Source: Patescibacteria group bacterium
GTDB taxonomy: Bacteria > Patescibacteriota > Minisyncoccia > Phycocordibacterales > UBA6065
Reading direction: 5' to 3'
Length of the DNA stretch: 10,667 nucleotides
NCBI GenBank assembly: GCA_028866595.1
Contig: JAGWHV010000028.1
Span: forward strand, 1 to 10,667
Shown: positions 1 to 7,485 of the stretch, piece by piece
Layout: each line of letters begins with the position of its first letter
Numbering within the stretch: the first letter of the stretch is position 1
Program-made: the position numbers and the translations under genes
The notes under the pieces: generated by a model
What the model was told of the DNA's origin: nothing
Databases searched by the model: none
Seen by the model: the letters and a program-made list of their open reading frames with translations, nothing else

Positions 1-44
1 CGATGGATTGTGTGACCTCCCCGCCAGAATATCGGTTTTTGCAT
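1..44 (-). CDS. Possible 5' end of an unidentified gene running out of the window
   Basis: An ATG at 42-44 on the minus strand opens a frame that stays open to the window edge (14 codons, beginning MQKPIFWRGGHTIH). A TACAAT box at 51-56 lies exactly 6 nt upstream, the same spacing as the -10 boxes in front of clearer genes here. AAAGG directly abuts the ATG, too close for a normal ribosome binding site. Another in-window ATG at 50-52 in a different frame is also open to the edge. The fragment is too short to recognise a family, so the call rests mainly on the promoter-like box. Confidence 0.3.
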   Translation of the reverse strand, partial: MQKPIFWRGGHTIH

Positions 45-50
45 CCTTTC

Positions 51-56
51 ATTGTA
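51..56 (-). promoter_or_regulatory. Candidate -10 box (TACAAT) for the edge gene
   Basis: TACAAT reads toward the left edge and is followed after 6 nt (GAAAGG) by ATG. No good -35 hexamer lies 16-18 nt upstream. If used, transcription would start at or next to the start codon. Confidence 0.3.
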
Positions 57-84
57 TCGCAATGGAGGCAGGGATTTGGCTTTT

Positions 85-107
85 CCCCCGCGCTAGAAGC
101 GCGGGGC
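85..107. repeat. GC-rich hairpin of unknown role
   Basis: An inverted repeat pairs 86-93 (CCCCGCGC) with 99-106 (GCGCGGGG) around a TAGAA loop. No T-tract follows the stem on either strand, so it does not look like an intrinsic terminator. It lies in the 1-135 stretch, which otherwise holds no confident gene. Confidence 0.4.
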
Positions 108-135
108 TTGCGCCGGGGCGGGTGTCAATGAAGGC

Positions 136-161
136 AAAGCCGCCCTCCGGAGGGCGGCTTT
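136..161. terminator. Perfect palindromic terminator after the GhoS-like gene
   Basis: This 26-nt perfect palindrome has a GC-rich core (GCCGCCCTCC and its complement) flanked by AAA/TTT. It begins 7 nt past the stop codon of the minus-strand gene ending at 169 and is symmetric, so it can stop transcription from either side. The T-run is short, so efficiency is uncertain. Confidence 0.75.
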
Positions 162-168
162 GGATTAT

Positions 169-438
169 TTAAAATCCGTGCCAGCTGCTGAATGCCACAG
201 CAACAACCGTTGAACTATACCCCGTCGCATTAGCTGCGGCCTTCGCTAGGTTATAGACTCGGTTAACATCGCTTATACCGTATATGGTGTATTCCGCGGT
301 CGGAAGAGCATGCCATTTACCATTCGTTGCTAAGATACTTCGGTGAAATCCCGATTTCTCCATAGCTGTATGAAGCGTGTTATAGTTAAGCGGATACGAG
401 GCGCCGTGAAGCTCGACTCGTACAAGAAAACTGTTCAT
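169..438 (-). CDS. Small GhoS/DUF2622-like protein (89 aa)
   Basis: The protein resembles the GhoS/DUF2622 family of about 90-100 aa ferredoxin-fold proteins. E. coli GhoS is the endoribonuclease antitoxin that degrades ghoT toxin mRNA. Pattern features are an N-terminal FLVRVELHGAS strand, then LHTAMEKSGFHR, then WHALPTAEY, then LAKAAANATGYSS, and a terminal SWHGF. There is no signal peptide or membrane segment. The ATG at 436-438 is chosen because the open frame continues further upstream only by reading through the perfect terminator at 483-520, and because the family pattern begins right at this Met. Just upstream is AAAGAAG, a weak ribosome site. No GhoT-like small membrane toxin is adjacent, so this is an orphan if it is an antitoxin at all. 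The family match is from memory of its pattern; RNase activity is not implied. Confidence 0.7.
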   Translation of the reverse strand: MNSFLVRVELHGASYPLNYNTLHTAMEKSGFHRSILATNGKWHALPTAEYTIYGISDVNRVYNLAKAAANATGYSSTVVAVAFSSWHGF

Positions 439-482
439 ACTTCTTTTGTCTTTCAATGTGCTGATAAAACGACCTTTCGCAC

Positions 483-520
483 AAAAAACGCGCAGATCGG
501 GCCCGATCTGCGCGTTTTTT
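483..520. terminator. Perfect 38-nt palindromic bidirectional terminator
   Basis: The two halves are exact complements: AAAAAACGCGCAGATCGG followed by GC and then the mirrored half ending in TTTTTT. The A- and T-runs make it a good intrinsic terminator on both strands. On the minus strand it lies 44 nt upstream of the GhoS-like start, so it either ends a separate small transcript or acts as an attenuator in that gene's leader. No plus-strand gene precedes it. Confidence 0.85.
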
Positions 521-642
521 GGCGTATTAAAAATTTGTTGCGTAGATCGAGGGAGGCAAATGTCTCTTGTGGTTCGATGAAATAAAAAAGTTTCGTGGAA
601 CCCCCGATATTTAAGTTTTTGTGTTGAGTTGTTTAAGAACCG
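483..642 (-). ncRNA. Candidate small RNA or attenuated leader
   Basis: A promoter-like pair (649-676) and the strong terminator at 483-520 would bound a minus-strand transcript of about 160 nt. No ATG-initiated frame of useful length exists inside it. It can form a nested hairpin, GGTTC paired with GAACC outside and GAAA paired with TTTC inside, separated by a symmetric 3x3 internal loop. It matches no RNA family I can name. It may be an independent RNA, or the leader of the gene at 169-438 with the terminator as attenuator. Confidence 0.35.
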
Positions 643-648
643 AGGAAG

Positions 649-676
649 ATTGTACGCTTCCGCCAGAGAAAAGCAA
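649..676 (-). promoter_or_regulatory. Candidate sigma70 promoter in the 521-696 gap
   Basis: On the minus strand TTGCTT (671-676) is followed after 16 nt by TACAAT (649-654), three and five matches of six to the -35 and -10 consensus. The predicted start is near 642. It sits between two terminators, which suggests a separate transcription unit. Confidence 0.4.
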
Positions 677-696
677 GAGTTCCGAGGACAACAATT

Positions 697-724
697 CAAA
701 AATCACCTTTTCAGGTGGTTTTTG
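697..724. terminator. Intrinsic terminator after tRNA-fMet
   Basis: A 12-bp stem with one T-G pair joins 697-708 and 713-724. Read on the minus strand it has a GAAA tetraloop capping CACCT/AGGTG and ends in TTTTTG. It lies 65 nt downstream of the tRNA and fits as its terminator; flanking A/T runs also allow function on the plus strand. Confidence 0.75.
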
Positions 725-789
725 ACTGGCCTATTTGTTCATGACCCAGATGGGCTTTTGACCCGTCTCGGTAAGCCTCTACTTCCTTG

Positions 790-861
790 TTGCGGGGGCC
801 GGATTTGAACCGGCGATCTTCAGGTTATGAGCCTGACGAGATACCGCTTCTCTACCCCGCT
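790..861 (-). tRNA. Initiator tRNA-fMet (anticodon CAT)
   Basis: A complete cloverleaf reads on the minus strand, with anticodon CAT at 827-829 in loop CTCATAA and T-loop TTCAAAT. Initiator features are visible. Bases 1 and 72 do not pair (A1 opposite A72, where E. coli has C1-A72), the D-stem carries the A11-U24 pair, and the rest of the acceptor and T-arm closely follows E. coli tRNA-fMet. The anticodon stem is TCAGG/CCTGA, so only two of the three usual consecutive G-C pairs remain; the first is A29-U41. The 3' CCA is not encoded (ACAA follows position 72), so it must be added by a nucleotidyltransferase. A promoter lies at 940-968 and a terminator at 697-724. Confidence 0.95.
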
Positions 862-939
862 ATATTGCCCGCTCTATTGAGCCTTTTGAGCGTTTCTCTG
901 GCTCCACTACTATTACGCATGAAAAGCCGAGAGAAAGCC

Positions 940-968
940 ATTATAACAGGCGGAACCGGCGGAGGCAA
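940..968 (-). promoter_or_regulatory. Strong sigma70 promoter of tRNA-fMet
   Basis: On the minus strand TTGCCT (963-968), a 17-nt spacer and a consensus TATAAT (940-945) are present, with an extended -10 TG one base upstream. The start should be near 933, giving a precursor with about 70 nt of 5' leader for RNase P to remove. The -35 box begins only 5 nt beyond the stop of the upstream HEPN-motif gene, and no terminator separates the two. Confidence 0.8.
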
Positions 969-973
969 GTGCC

Positions 974-1555
974 CTATATATAGTAAAACTCCTCGAAAAC
1001 GCGCTTAAAAAGGTCGATGACGCGCTTGGCATCGCGTTCGTTCAGCATATAGTCGCTGCCCTCATGGGCGATCTGGTTCCTGACCTTGTGCGCTTCCCAG
1101 GCGAGGTCGATGGTGACGAATTCGCTCTTGTCTATGCCTTTGAGTTTGTCGCCGATCGAATCGCCCTGATAGCCCATTTTTTCAAGGATGTCGCCGAGCA
1201 TGATATCAGCCTCAAGGATGGCGAGCCGCCAATCGGAAGGGTTCGACGAATTGATGTGAGCCTCGACCTGGATCCATTTCTGGTTGAGGACGGGGTCGCT
1301 GTGCGGCTCGGCCTCGGCCTGCTTGAGACGCGTAGCGTGGAATTTCGTCTCTTGCTCCTCCTCGACGCGCTTGAGCTTGATCGTCGCATAGACGATGACG
1401 GAGAAAAGGAAGAGCGACAGGACGATGGCGATCGGCTTGATGAGATCGAGGTAGAATATCAGACCGTTCAAGATCGCGACGATGTCGAAATTCTTGAAGA
1501 ATTCGAAGATGCGGAGGTATATGTACTGAAGGTTGAGGAAATTGATGCTGTCCAT
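974..1555 (-). CDS. Membrane-anchored HEPN-motif protein, function unknown (193 aa)
   Basis: I do not recognise a named family. The N-terminus is hydrophobic, with one clear membrane helix at about residues 39-59 (LIKPIAIVLSLFLFSVIVYA) and a weaker hydrophobic stretch at 24-38. A charged, probably coiled stretch follows (60-85), then a cytosolic helical domain (95-193). That domain carries RNQIAH at 159-164, the Rx4H (RNxxxH) signature of HEPN domains, followed by a helix with DAKRVIDLFKRVFEEF. Many HEPN proteins are RNases, others are non-catalytic, so activity is only possible. The start ATG lies 4 nt after the gatA stop, so it is very likely co-transcribed with gatC-gatA, and the initiator tRNA follows immediately. 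Adjacency hints at a translation-linked role but does not show one. Confidence 0.8.
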   Translation of the reverse strand: MDSINFLNLQYIYLRIFEFFKNFDIVAILNGLIFYLDLIKPIAIVLSLFLFSVIVYATIKLKRVEEEQETKFHATRLKQAEAEPHSDPVLNQKWIQVEAHINSSNPSDWRLAILEADIMLGDILEKMGYQGDSIGDKLKGIDKSEFVTIDLAWEAHKVRNQIAHEGSDYMLNERDAKRVIDLFKRVFEEFYYI

Positions 1556-1559
1556 CGCT

Positions 1560-3014
1560 TTATTCTACCTCGCCGAGAAAAGCTTTTCCGAGCGAGAAGA
1601 GGATATCTTCGCGGCCTGAATCGGCGATGATCTGAAGACCGATCGGGACGTCTTTGCCGCCTTCGCTTTTGGAGCCGGCAGGCACAGACATGGCCGGCAC
1701 GCCGACGAGGTTGGCCGTCACCGTGAATATGTCCTCGAGGTACATCGCCACGGGATCAGAGACTTTCTCGCCTATCTTGAATGCCGGCGTCGGCGCCGTC
1801 GGCATGATGATGGCGTCGACGGACGCGAACGCCTTGGCAAAGTCTTTTTTGAGGAGCTCGCGAACGGTCGCGGCCTTGTTGTAATAGGCGTCATAGTAGC
1901 CGGACGAGAGCACGTATGCGCCGAGCATGATGCGGCGGCGCGCTTCCCTGCCGAAGCCTTCGCCGCGGGTATTCAAATAGTCTTCGAGCAAGTTCGCGCC
2001 GCTCTTGTGAAGGCCATATTTGACGCCGTCGAATCGAGCGAGGTTCGTCGAGACCTCGGCAGGCATGAGGACGTAATACACGGCCAGAGAATATTCGATG
2101 TTCGGCAGTTCGATGTCGCGGACTTCATAGCCGAGCTTTTTAAACCGGGCGACGGATTCTTCGAAAGCGCGCATGACCGCAGGATCGATGCCGTCGCCTT
2201 TGAGAAAATGGCGCGGCACGCCTATGACGGGTTTTTTGGCGCCTGGTTTGGCCGAAGCCGCGGCCGGCGCGTCGACGTCGATCGATGTCGAATCGAATCG
2301 ATCCTTGCCTTTCATCGCATTGAAAAGGATCTCGGCGTCGCTGACCGTCTTCGCCAAAGGTCCGATGACGTCAAGAGACGACCCCATGGCCATGAGGCCG
2401 TGACGCGAGATCGAGCCGTATGTCGGCTTGAGGCCGACGACGCCGCAATAGCTCGCCGGCTGGCGAACGGAGCCGCCCGTGTCCGAGCCGAGAGCAGCGA
2501 GAGCCATATCGGCAGCGACCGCCGCCGCCGAGCCGCCCGACGATCCTCCCGAAACGCGCGAGAGATCGCGAGGATTCTTCGTCACGCCGTACGCCGAATT
2601 CTCCGTCGAGCCGCCCATAGCGAATTCGTCCATATTGGCGCGGCCGATGAAGACGGCGCCGAGAGCGCGCAGTTTGGCGATAGCAGTCGCATCGTAGGGC
2701 GCGACATAGCCTTCTAAAATTTTTGACGCCGAGCCGGCCCGGCGGCCGCTGATGAGAATATTATCTTTGACGGCGATAGGTATACCGGCGAGAAGAGGTA
2801 CTTCGCGGCCGGCCGCGCGGGCAGAGTCGATCATTTTTTGGGCGGCTTCGGCTTGAGCGATGACATCGCCGAAGACTTCAAGATATGCGTGGATATCTTT
2901 ATTTTTTTTCGATATTTCGGCGAGATACGCCTCGACGAGATCGCGGGCGCTAAAGTCGCCTCGGCCGAGAGCATCATGAGCTTTCTTGATCGTGAGGGTC
3001 GTGAGATCGATCAT
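1560..3014 (-). CDS. gatA: Asp-tRNA(Asn)/Glu-tRNA(Gln) amidotransferase subunit A
   Basis: GatA is the glutaminase of the GatCAB complex. It releases ammonia from an amide donor so that GatB can convert misacylated Glu-tRNA(Gln) or Asp-tRNA(Asn) to the amidated form. At 484 aa it has the normal family length. The amidase-signature triad is intact by alignment with known GatA: Lys83 in GIPIAVKDNI, Ser158 in VSGGSSGGSA and nucleophile Ser182 in GSDTGGSVRQPA. An Ala-rich linker with AAASAKPGAKK around 248-262 is a small local expansion. The ATG overlaps the gatC stop (ATGA, 3011-3014), so translation is probably coupled. No Shine-Dalgarno is obvious. GatB is not in this window. Confidence 0.97.
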   Translation of the reverse strand: MIDLTTLTIKKAHDALGRGDFSARDLVEAYLAEISKKNKDIHAYLEVFGDVIAQAEAAQKMIDSARAAGREVPLLAGIPIAVKDNILISGRRAGSASKILEGYVAPYDATAIAKLRALGAVFIGRANMDEFAMGGSTENSAYGVTKNPRDLSRVSGGSSGGSAAAVAADMALAALGSDTGGSVRQPASYCGVVGLKPTYGSISRHGLMAMGSSLDVIGPLAKTVSDAEILFNAMKGKDRFDSTSIDVDAPAAASAKPGAKKPVIGVPRHFLKGDGIDPAVMRAFEESVARFKKLGYEVRDIELPNIEYSLAVYYVLMPAEVSTNLARFDGVKYGLHKSGANLLEDYLNTRGEGFGREARRRIMLGAYVLSSGYYDAYYNKAATVRELLKKDFAKAFASVDAIIMPTAPTPAFKIGEKVSDPVAMYLEDIFTVTANLVGVPAMSVPAGSKSEGGKDVPIGLQIIADSGREDILFSLGKAFLGEVE

Positions 3015-3325
3015 AGGATCTTTTTTACTTTGACGAATTTGCCATCCGGCGTCTCGGCTGACTGCGGTGCGAGCTTGATGAGTTTGTCAGTGAATATGCC
3101 CGTCTCATGAGGATGGGCGTCCTCGCGCATGACGTTTCTATTCACAGACATAACGGGGCCGCCCGCGGGGCCCTCGGTCGCGGCTATGCTGGCGGTGGCA
3201 GCTTTGAGCTTGTCCACATACGAGAGAATAGCGGTCATATCGCCTTGCATCCGGACGATCTCGTCTTCGGAGAGCTTGAGGCGGGACAGAGCGGCCAATT
3301 TGGCTATCTCTTCGCGGGAAATCAT
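3011..3325 (-). CDS. gatC: Asp-tRNA(Asn)/Glu-tRNA(Gln) amidotransferase subunit C
   Basis: GatC is the small scaffold subunit that wraps around and stabilises the GatA-GatB interface. At 104 aa it has family length. The N-terminal helices (REEIAKLAALSRLKLSEDEI, then MTAILSYVDKLKAA) are characteristic, as is the extended C-terminus with MREDAHPHETG and ending in FVKVKKIL. ATG at 3323-3325 is chosen because the protein starts at the usual place (MISREEIAKLA). GGAG sits 3 nt upstream and a TATAGT -10 box 9 nt upstream, so the mRNA leader would be only a few nucleotides. It is the first gene of gatC-gatA-HEPN. Confidence 0.95.
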   Translation of the reverse strand: MISREEIAKLAALSRLKLSEDEIVRMQGDMTAILSYVDKLKAATASIAATEGPAGGPVMSVNRNVMREDAHPHETGIFTDKLIKLAPQSAETPDGKFVKVKKIL

Positions 3326-3334
3326 ATGCTCCGT

Positions 3335-3340
3335 ACTATA
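3335..3340 (-). promoter_or_regulatory. Extended -10 box (TATAGT) of gatC
   Basis: TATAGT is preceded by TGC, an extended -10, and a weak -35-like TCGCAA 17 nt upstream. The predicted start near 3328 leaves a 5' UTR of about 3 nt. It shares a 48-bp intergenic region with the divergent kinase promoter. Confidence 0.55.
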
Positions 3341-3361
3341 GCAAATATGGCCTTGTTTTGC

Positions 3362-3367
3362 GATAAT
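3362..3367 (+). promoter_or_regulatory. Extended -10 box (GATAAT) of the kinase gene
   Basis: GATAAT is preceded by TGC (extended -10) and followed by 6 nt (TCACCT) and the ATG at 3374. The predicted transcription start therefore coincides with the start codon. The -35 region (TAGCAA) is weak. Confidence 0.5.
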
Positions 3368-3373
3368 TCACCT

Positions 3374-3721
3374 ATGAAAAGAATGACTGCCAGTTTCCGG
3401 CATGCGTTTCGCGGCATCGGCTATGCTCTCCGCGGCCGTAATTTTCGAATCGAGGTCGTCTCTGCCGCGGTCGTCATCGGGCTCGGCATATGGCTCGGCA
3501 TTGGCGGGACGGACATGACTCTCGTCATATTCGCCTCCGGCTTCGTCCTCGCCCTCGAAGCCACGAATAGCGCTATCGAGGAAGTCTGTAACAAATTCCA
3601 TCCCGAGGAGCATCCTCACATCGCCCTTATAAAAGACCTGGCCGCCGGCGCGGTGCTCATATCGGCGATCACAGCGGCAGCGATCGGTTTGATAGTTTTC
3701 CATCCGTATCTTTTCAGATAA
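3374..3721 (+). CDS. Prokaryotic diacylglycerol/undecaprenol kinase (115 aa)
   Basis: This is a small integral-membrane lipid kinase of the DgkA family. It phosphorylates diacylglycerol or, in the branch found in many Gram-positives, undecaprenol, feeding the lipid carrier of cell-wall synthesis. Which substrate applies here cannot be decided from sequence. The start MKRMTASFRHAFRGIGYALR matches the family's amphipathic N-terminal helix. Catalytic residues are visible in LEATNSAIEE: Glu62, Asn65 and Glu69 correspond to E. coli Glu69, Asn72 and Glu76, and KDLAAGAV holds Asp88. Three hydrophobic helices lie at about 29-45, 48-62 and 89-110. ATG at 3374 is preferred over a longer frame that runs back through gatC on the other strand. 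It is convergent with ligA. Confidence 0.93.
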   Translation: MKRMTASFRHAFRGIGYALRGRNFRIEVVSAAVVIGLGIWLGIGGTDMTLVIFASGFVLALEATNSAIEEVCNKFHPEEHPHIALIKDLAAGAVLISAITAAAIGLIVFHPYLFR

Positions 3722-3731
3722 AGCTTCGCGC

Positions 3732-3757
3732 AAATAAAAATCGCTCGAAATGAAGCG
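3732..3757 (-). terminator. Weak candidate terminator of ligA
   Basis: Just downstream of the ligA stop on the minus strand, CGCT pairs with AGCG (3742-3757) and is followed by ATTTTTATTT (3732-3741). The stem is short (four or five pairs), so termination may be inefficient. The intergenic space to the convergent kinase gene is only 41 bp. Confidence 0.4.
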
Positions 3758-3762
3758 CCACT

Positions 3763-5826
<2,064 letters not shown>

Positions 5827-6354
5827 TTAATACGTGACTTTGAGAGCGCGCTCGACGAGATTCGGATCGACGCTATCCGAGCACGGCTCGTTGTGGCCGC
5901 GCGAGTCGATGGTCGTCTTGGTGATGCCGCTCGATGAGTCTTTCGTCACCGTGACGATGGCGCAGAACTGCGGACTGACGCTCGGTATGTTAAGGCTGAA
6001 TACCGTGACTGCCGAATCAGACGTCTGCATGGACGGCGTGATGTTTATCGTCTGAAGCGCCTGGCCTTGGGTATCGACGCAGTCTGGATTGGAAGGCGAC
6101 GGCGAGCGGCTGTCGGATGACGTGGCGAATATGTCGGTACCTTTGAAATCCCAATAGAGGGCGCACTCGGCGCCGGTGTCGGCCGCATAGAACGCGAACT
6201 GCGACTCGCGGCCAGAAGCAGTGAGCGAGAGCTCCTTGACCGTGAGGTCGAATATGGAAAGGCCTATCGACAGAAGCACGCTCGCCGTGAGCACGGCGAA
6301 AAGCATGGCGAAGGCTCTCTGGTTTCGGACTTTGTTTTGTTCTGCGTGTCTCAT
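5827..6354 (-). CDS. PilX/GspK-like minor pilin (175 aa)
   Basis: This is a type IV pilin-like protein with an N-terminal leader MRHAEQNKVRNQRA and a hydrophobic helix FAMLFAVLTASVLLSIGLSIF (15-35). The likely PilD cleavage is A14/F15, with Ala instead of Gly before the cut. Position +5 of the mature form is Phe19 rather than the usual Glu, as in GspK-type tip pseudopilins. FAFYAADTGAECALYWDF near residues 54-71 is the conserved PilX-like block of CPR pilus clusters (from memory). Cys residues at the centre and C-terminal part could form disulfides. ATG at 6352-6354, one base after the upstream stop (TGATATG), is preferred to a TTG four codons earlier. Likely position is the pilus tip as a priming minor pilin; this is inference. 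Confidence 0.8.
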   Translation of the reverse strand: MRHAEQNKVRNQRAFAMLFAVLTASVLLSIGLSIFDLTVKELSLTASGRESQFAFYAADTGAECALYWDFKGTDIFATSSDSRSPSPSNPDCVDTQGQALQTINITPSMQTSDSAVTVFSLNIPSVSPQFCAIVTVTKDSSSGITKTTIDSRGHNEPCSDSVDPNLVERALKVTY

Positions 6355-6355
6355 A

Positions 6356-6910
6356 TCAGAAATCAAATATATACTCTCTCACCGTGAACGTGCGGATCGG
6401 CAAAAACAGTCCCGTATTCCAGGATATAGTCACCGAGATGGCCGCTTCTTTGGCCGAAGCGCGATTGTCGATCGATACGCTCCGAGTGAATTTCGTCGGC
6501 GACCATGTGCCGCCCGCCGCGTATCCGTAGAGACCGCTCGACGAGTCGAAGGATATGGCCGGGCATGTCCCGCCTGGGCACGAGGTGACCGCGCCGCCGC
6601 TCGTAAAGTCCGGATAGCGAGCATCTATCGTGCATTGCTCGCTCCCCGAGACGACAAGGCACGAAGAGAGGCCGCTTAGCCAGGAATTGCCTTGGATGCG
6701 GTTCGTGTCGCGAGCATTGCGGATATATTCAACCGCCTCCTGGGCGAGATATTCAGCGGTGATCTGGTCCTTGGCATAAATCGCTGAATCGATGCCCTTC
6801 TGGGCGATGATGAGTGGCCCTGTCACGGCAAGCGAAAGGATCGAGATCGCGACCATCGTCTCGACGAGGGTGAAGGCTCTTTCCCTGGCTGTAGTATGAA
6901 GCGCTCTCAT
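6356..6910 (-). CDS. PilV/GspI-like minor pilin (184 aa)
   Basis: The leader MRALHTTARERA precedes FTLVETMVAISILSLAVTG, a class III signal peptide with cleavage at A12/F13 and Glu17 at position +5. The next block, AKDQITAEYLAQEAVEYIRNARDTNR, is typical of PilV-like minor pilins in CPR pilus clusters. The C-terminal half is a beta-rich domain with Cys pairs (SSCLV...EQC, TSCPGGTC). It would be exported through the membrane, processed by the PilD encoded upstream in the same cluster and joined to the tip complex with its FimT/PilW/PilX-like neighbours. It starts 4 nt after the PilW-like stop, and its own stop is one base before the next ATG, so it is translated as part of a polycistron. Confidence 0.82.
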   Translation of the reverse strand: MRALHTTARERAFTLVETMVAISILSLAVTGPLIIAQKGIDSAIYAKDQITAEYLAQEAVEYIRNARDTNRIQGNSWLSGLSSCLVVSGSEQCTIDARYPDFTSGGAVTSCPGGTCPAISFDSSSGLYGYAAGGTWSPTKFTRSVSIDNRASAKEAAISVTISWNTGLFLPIRTFTVREYIFDF

Positions 6911-6914
6911 TGCT

Positions 6915-7484
6915 TTATGAGTCTATGGCCCTCTGGGTGACGGTAGTCTCGATATTGAAATCCGACTGGGTGTCACCCGTACCAGCATAGCCCTGTATGA
7001 CGATCGTCACTTTCGGCTGTTTAAGGTCGCCCGCCGCGGAGCCCGAGAGATAGAATGTAAGATTCGTCACATGGATCTCCGGCGCGGTTATAGGCAGGCT
7101 TGTAGTATTGTCGCCGTAGACTTTTTTCATGATCTGGCCGCCCGAAAGGCTGTATTCGATGATGTCGTTGAGATCGCTCGGATTGTAGTCGTTGTCGCCG
7201 TCGACGTCTTCGTTCGCTTTGAACCGGAAGACCGTGCCACCAGACGAGCAATCGCCCGTCGAACCGAGGGGGACGCTCGCGCCACAGGCGTATTCATAGC
7301 CGACGCGCATGACACGGGCCATGCTCTCGAGAGCGAAATCGAGGTTCGTCATTACCGATTTGATCGCATGAGTCTTGTTGTTGGCGGCAACGATCGAAAA
7401 GACCGCGCTCGTCGCCGCGAGCATGACGATGGCGAATATCGAGACAGATACGAGAAGCTCGACGAGAGTGAAAGCTTTTTTCAT
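6915..7484 (-). CDS. PilW/GspJ-like minor pilin (189 aa)
   Basis: A very short leader, MKKA, is followed by FTLVELLVSVSIFAIVMLAATSA, with cleavage at A4/F5 and Glu9 at +5. The block ALESMARVMRVGYEYACG after the helix resembles PilW/GspJ-type minor pilins. An acidic loop at 93-104 (DVDGDNDYNPSD) resembles a Ca2+-binding DxDxDG-type loop and sits before IIEYSLSGGQIMKKV. Cys67 and Cys79 flank a small loop and may form a disulfide. The start lies one base after the FimT-like stop (TGATATG). Assignment to PilW versus another J-type pseudopilin is by length, helix and gene order. Confidence 0.82.
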   Translation of the reverse strand: MKKAFTLVELLVSVSIFAIVMLAATSAVFSIVAANNKTHAIKSVMTNLDFALESMARVMRVGYEYACGASVPLGSTGDCSSGGTVFRFKANEDVDGDNDYNPSDLNDIIEYSLSGGQIMKKVYGDNTTSLPITAPEIHVTNLTFYLSGSAAGDLKQPKVTIVIQGYAGTGDTQSDFNIETTVTQRAIDS

Positions 7485-7485
7485 A

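Noticed and set aside
3..130. Plus-strand frame from ATG at 3 to TGA at 130, ending just before the terminator
   Set aside because: The product is a Pro/Arg/Gly-rich string crossing the 86-106 hairpin, and other frames are equally open. Its position before a terminator is suggestive but not enough.
169..699. Longer 176-aa frame upstream of the GhoS-like gene
   Set aside because: It starts with TTG inside a terminator stem, reads through the perfect terminator at 483-520, and its extra 87 residues look like no protein. The family pattern begins at the ATG at 438.
787..1008. Plus-strand frame of 73 codons
   Set aside because: It is the complement of tRNA-fMet and its promoter.
1064..1630. Plus-strand frame of 188 codons
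   Set aside because: It is the antisense shadow of the HEPN-motif gene; the highly charged product has no recognisable domain.
2007..2717. Plus-strand frame of 236 codons
   Set aside because: It is antisense to gatA. Long open antisense frames are expected at this base composition.
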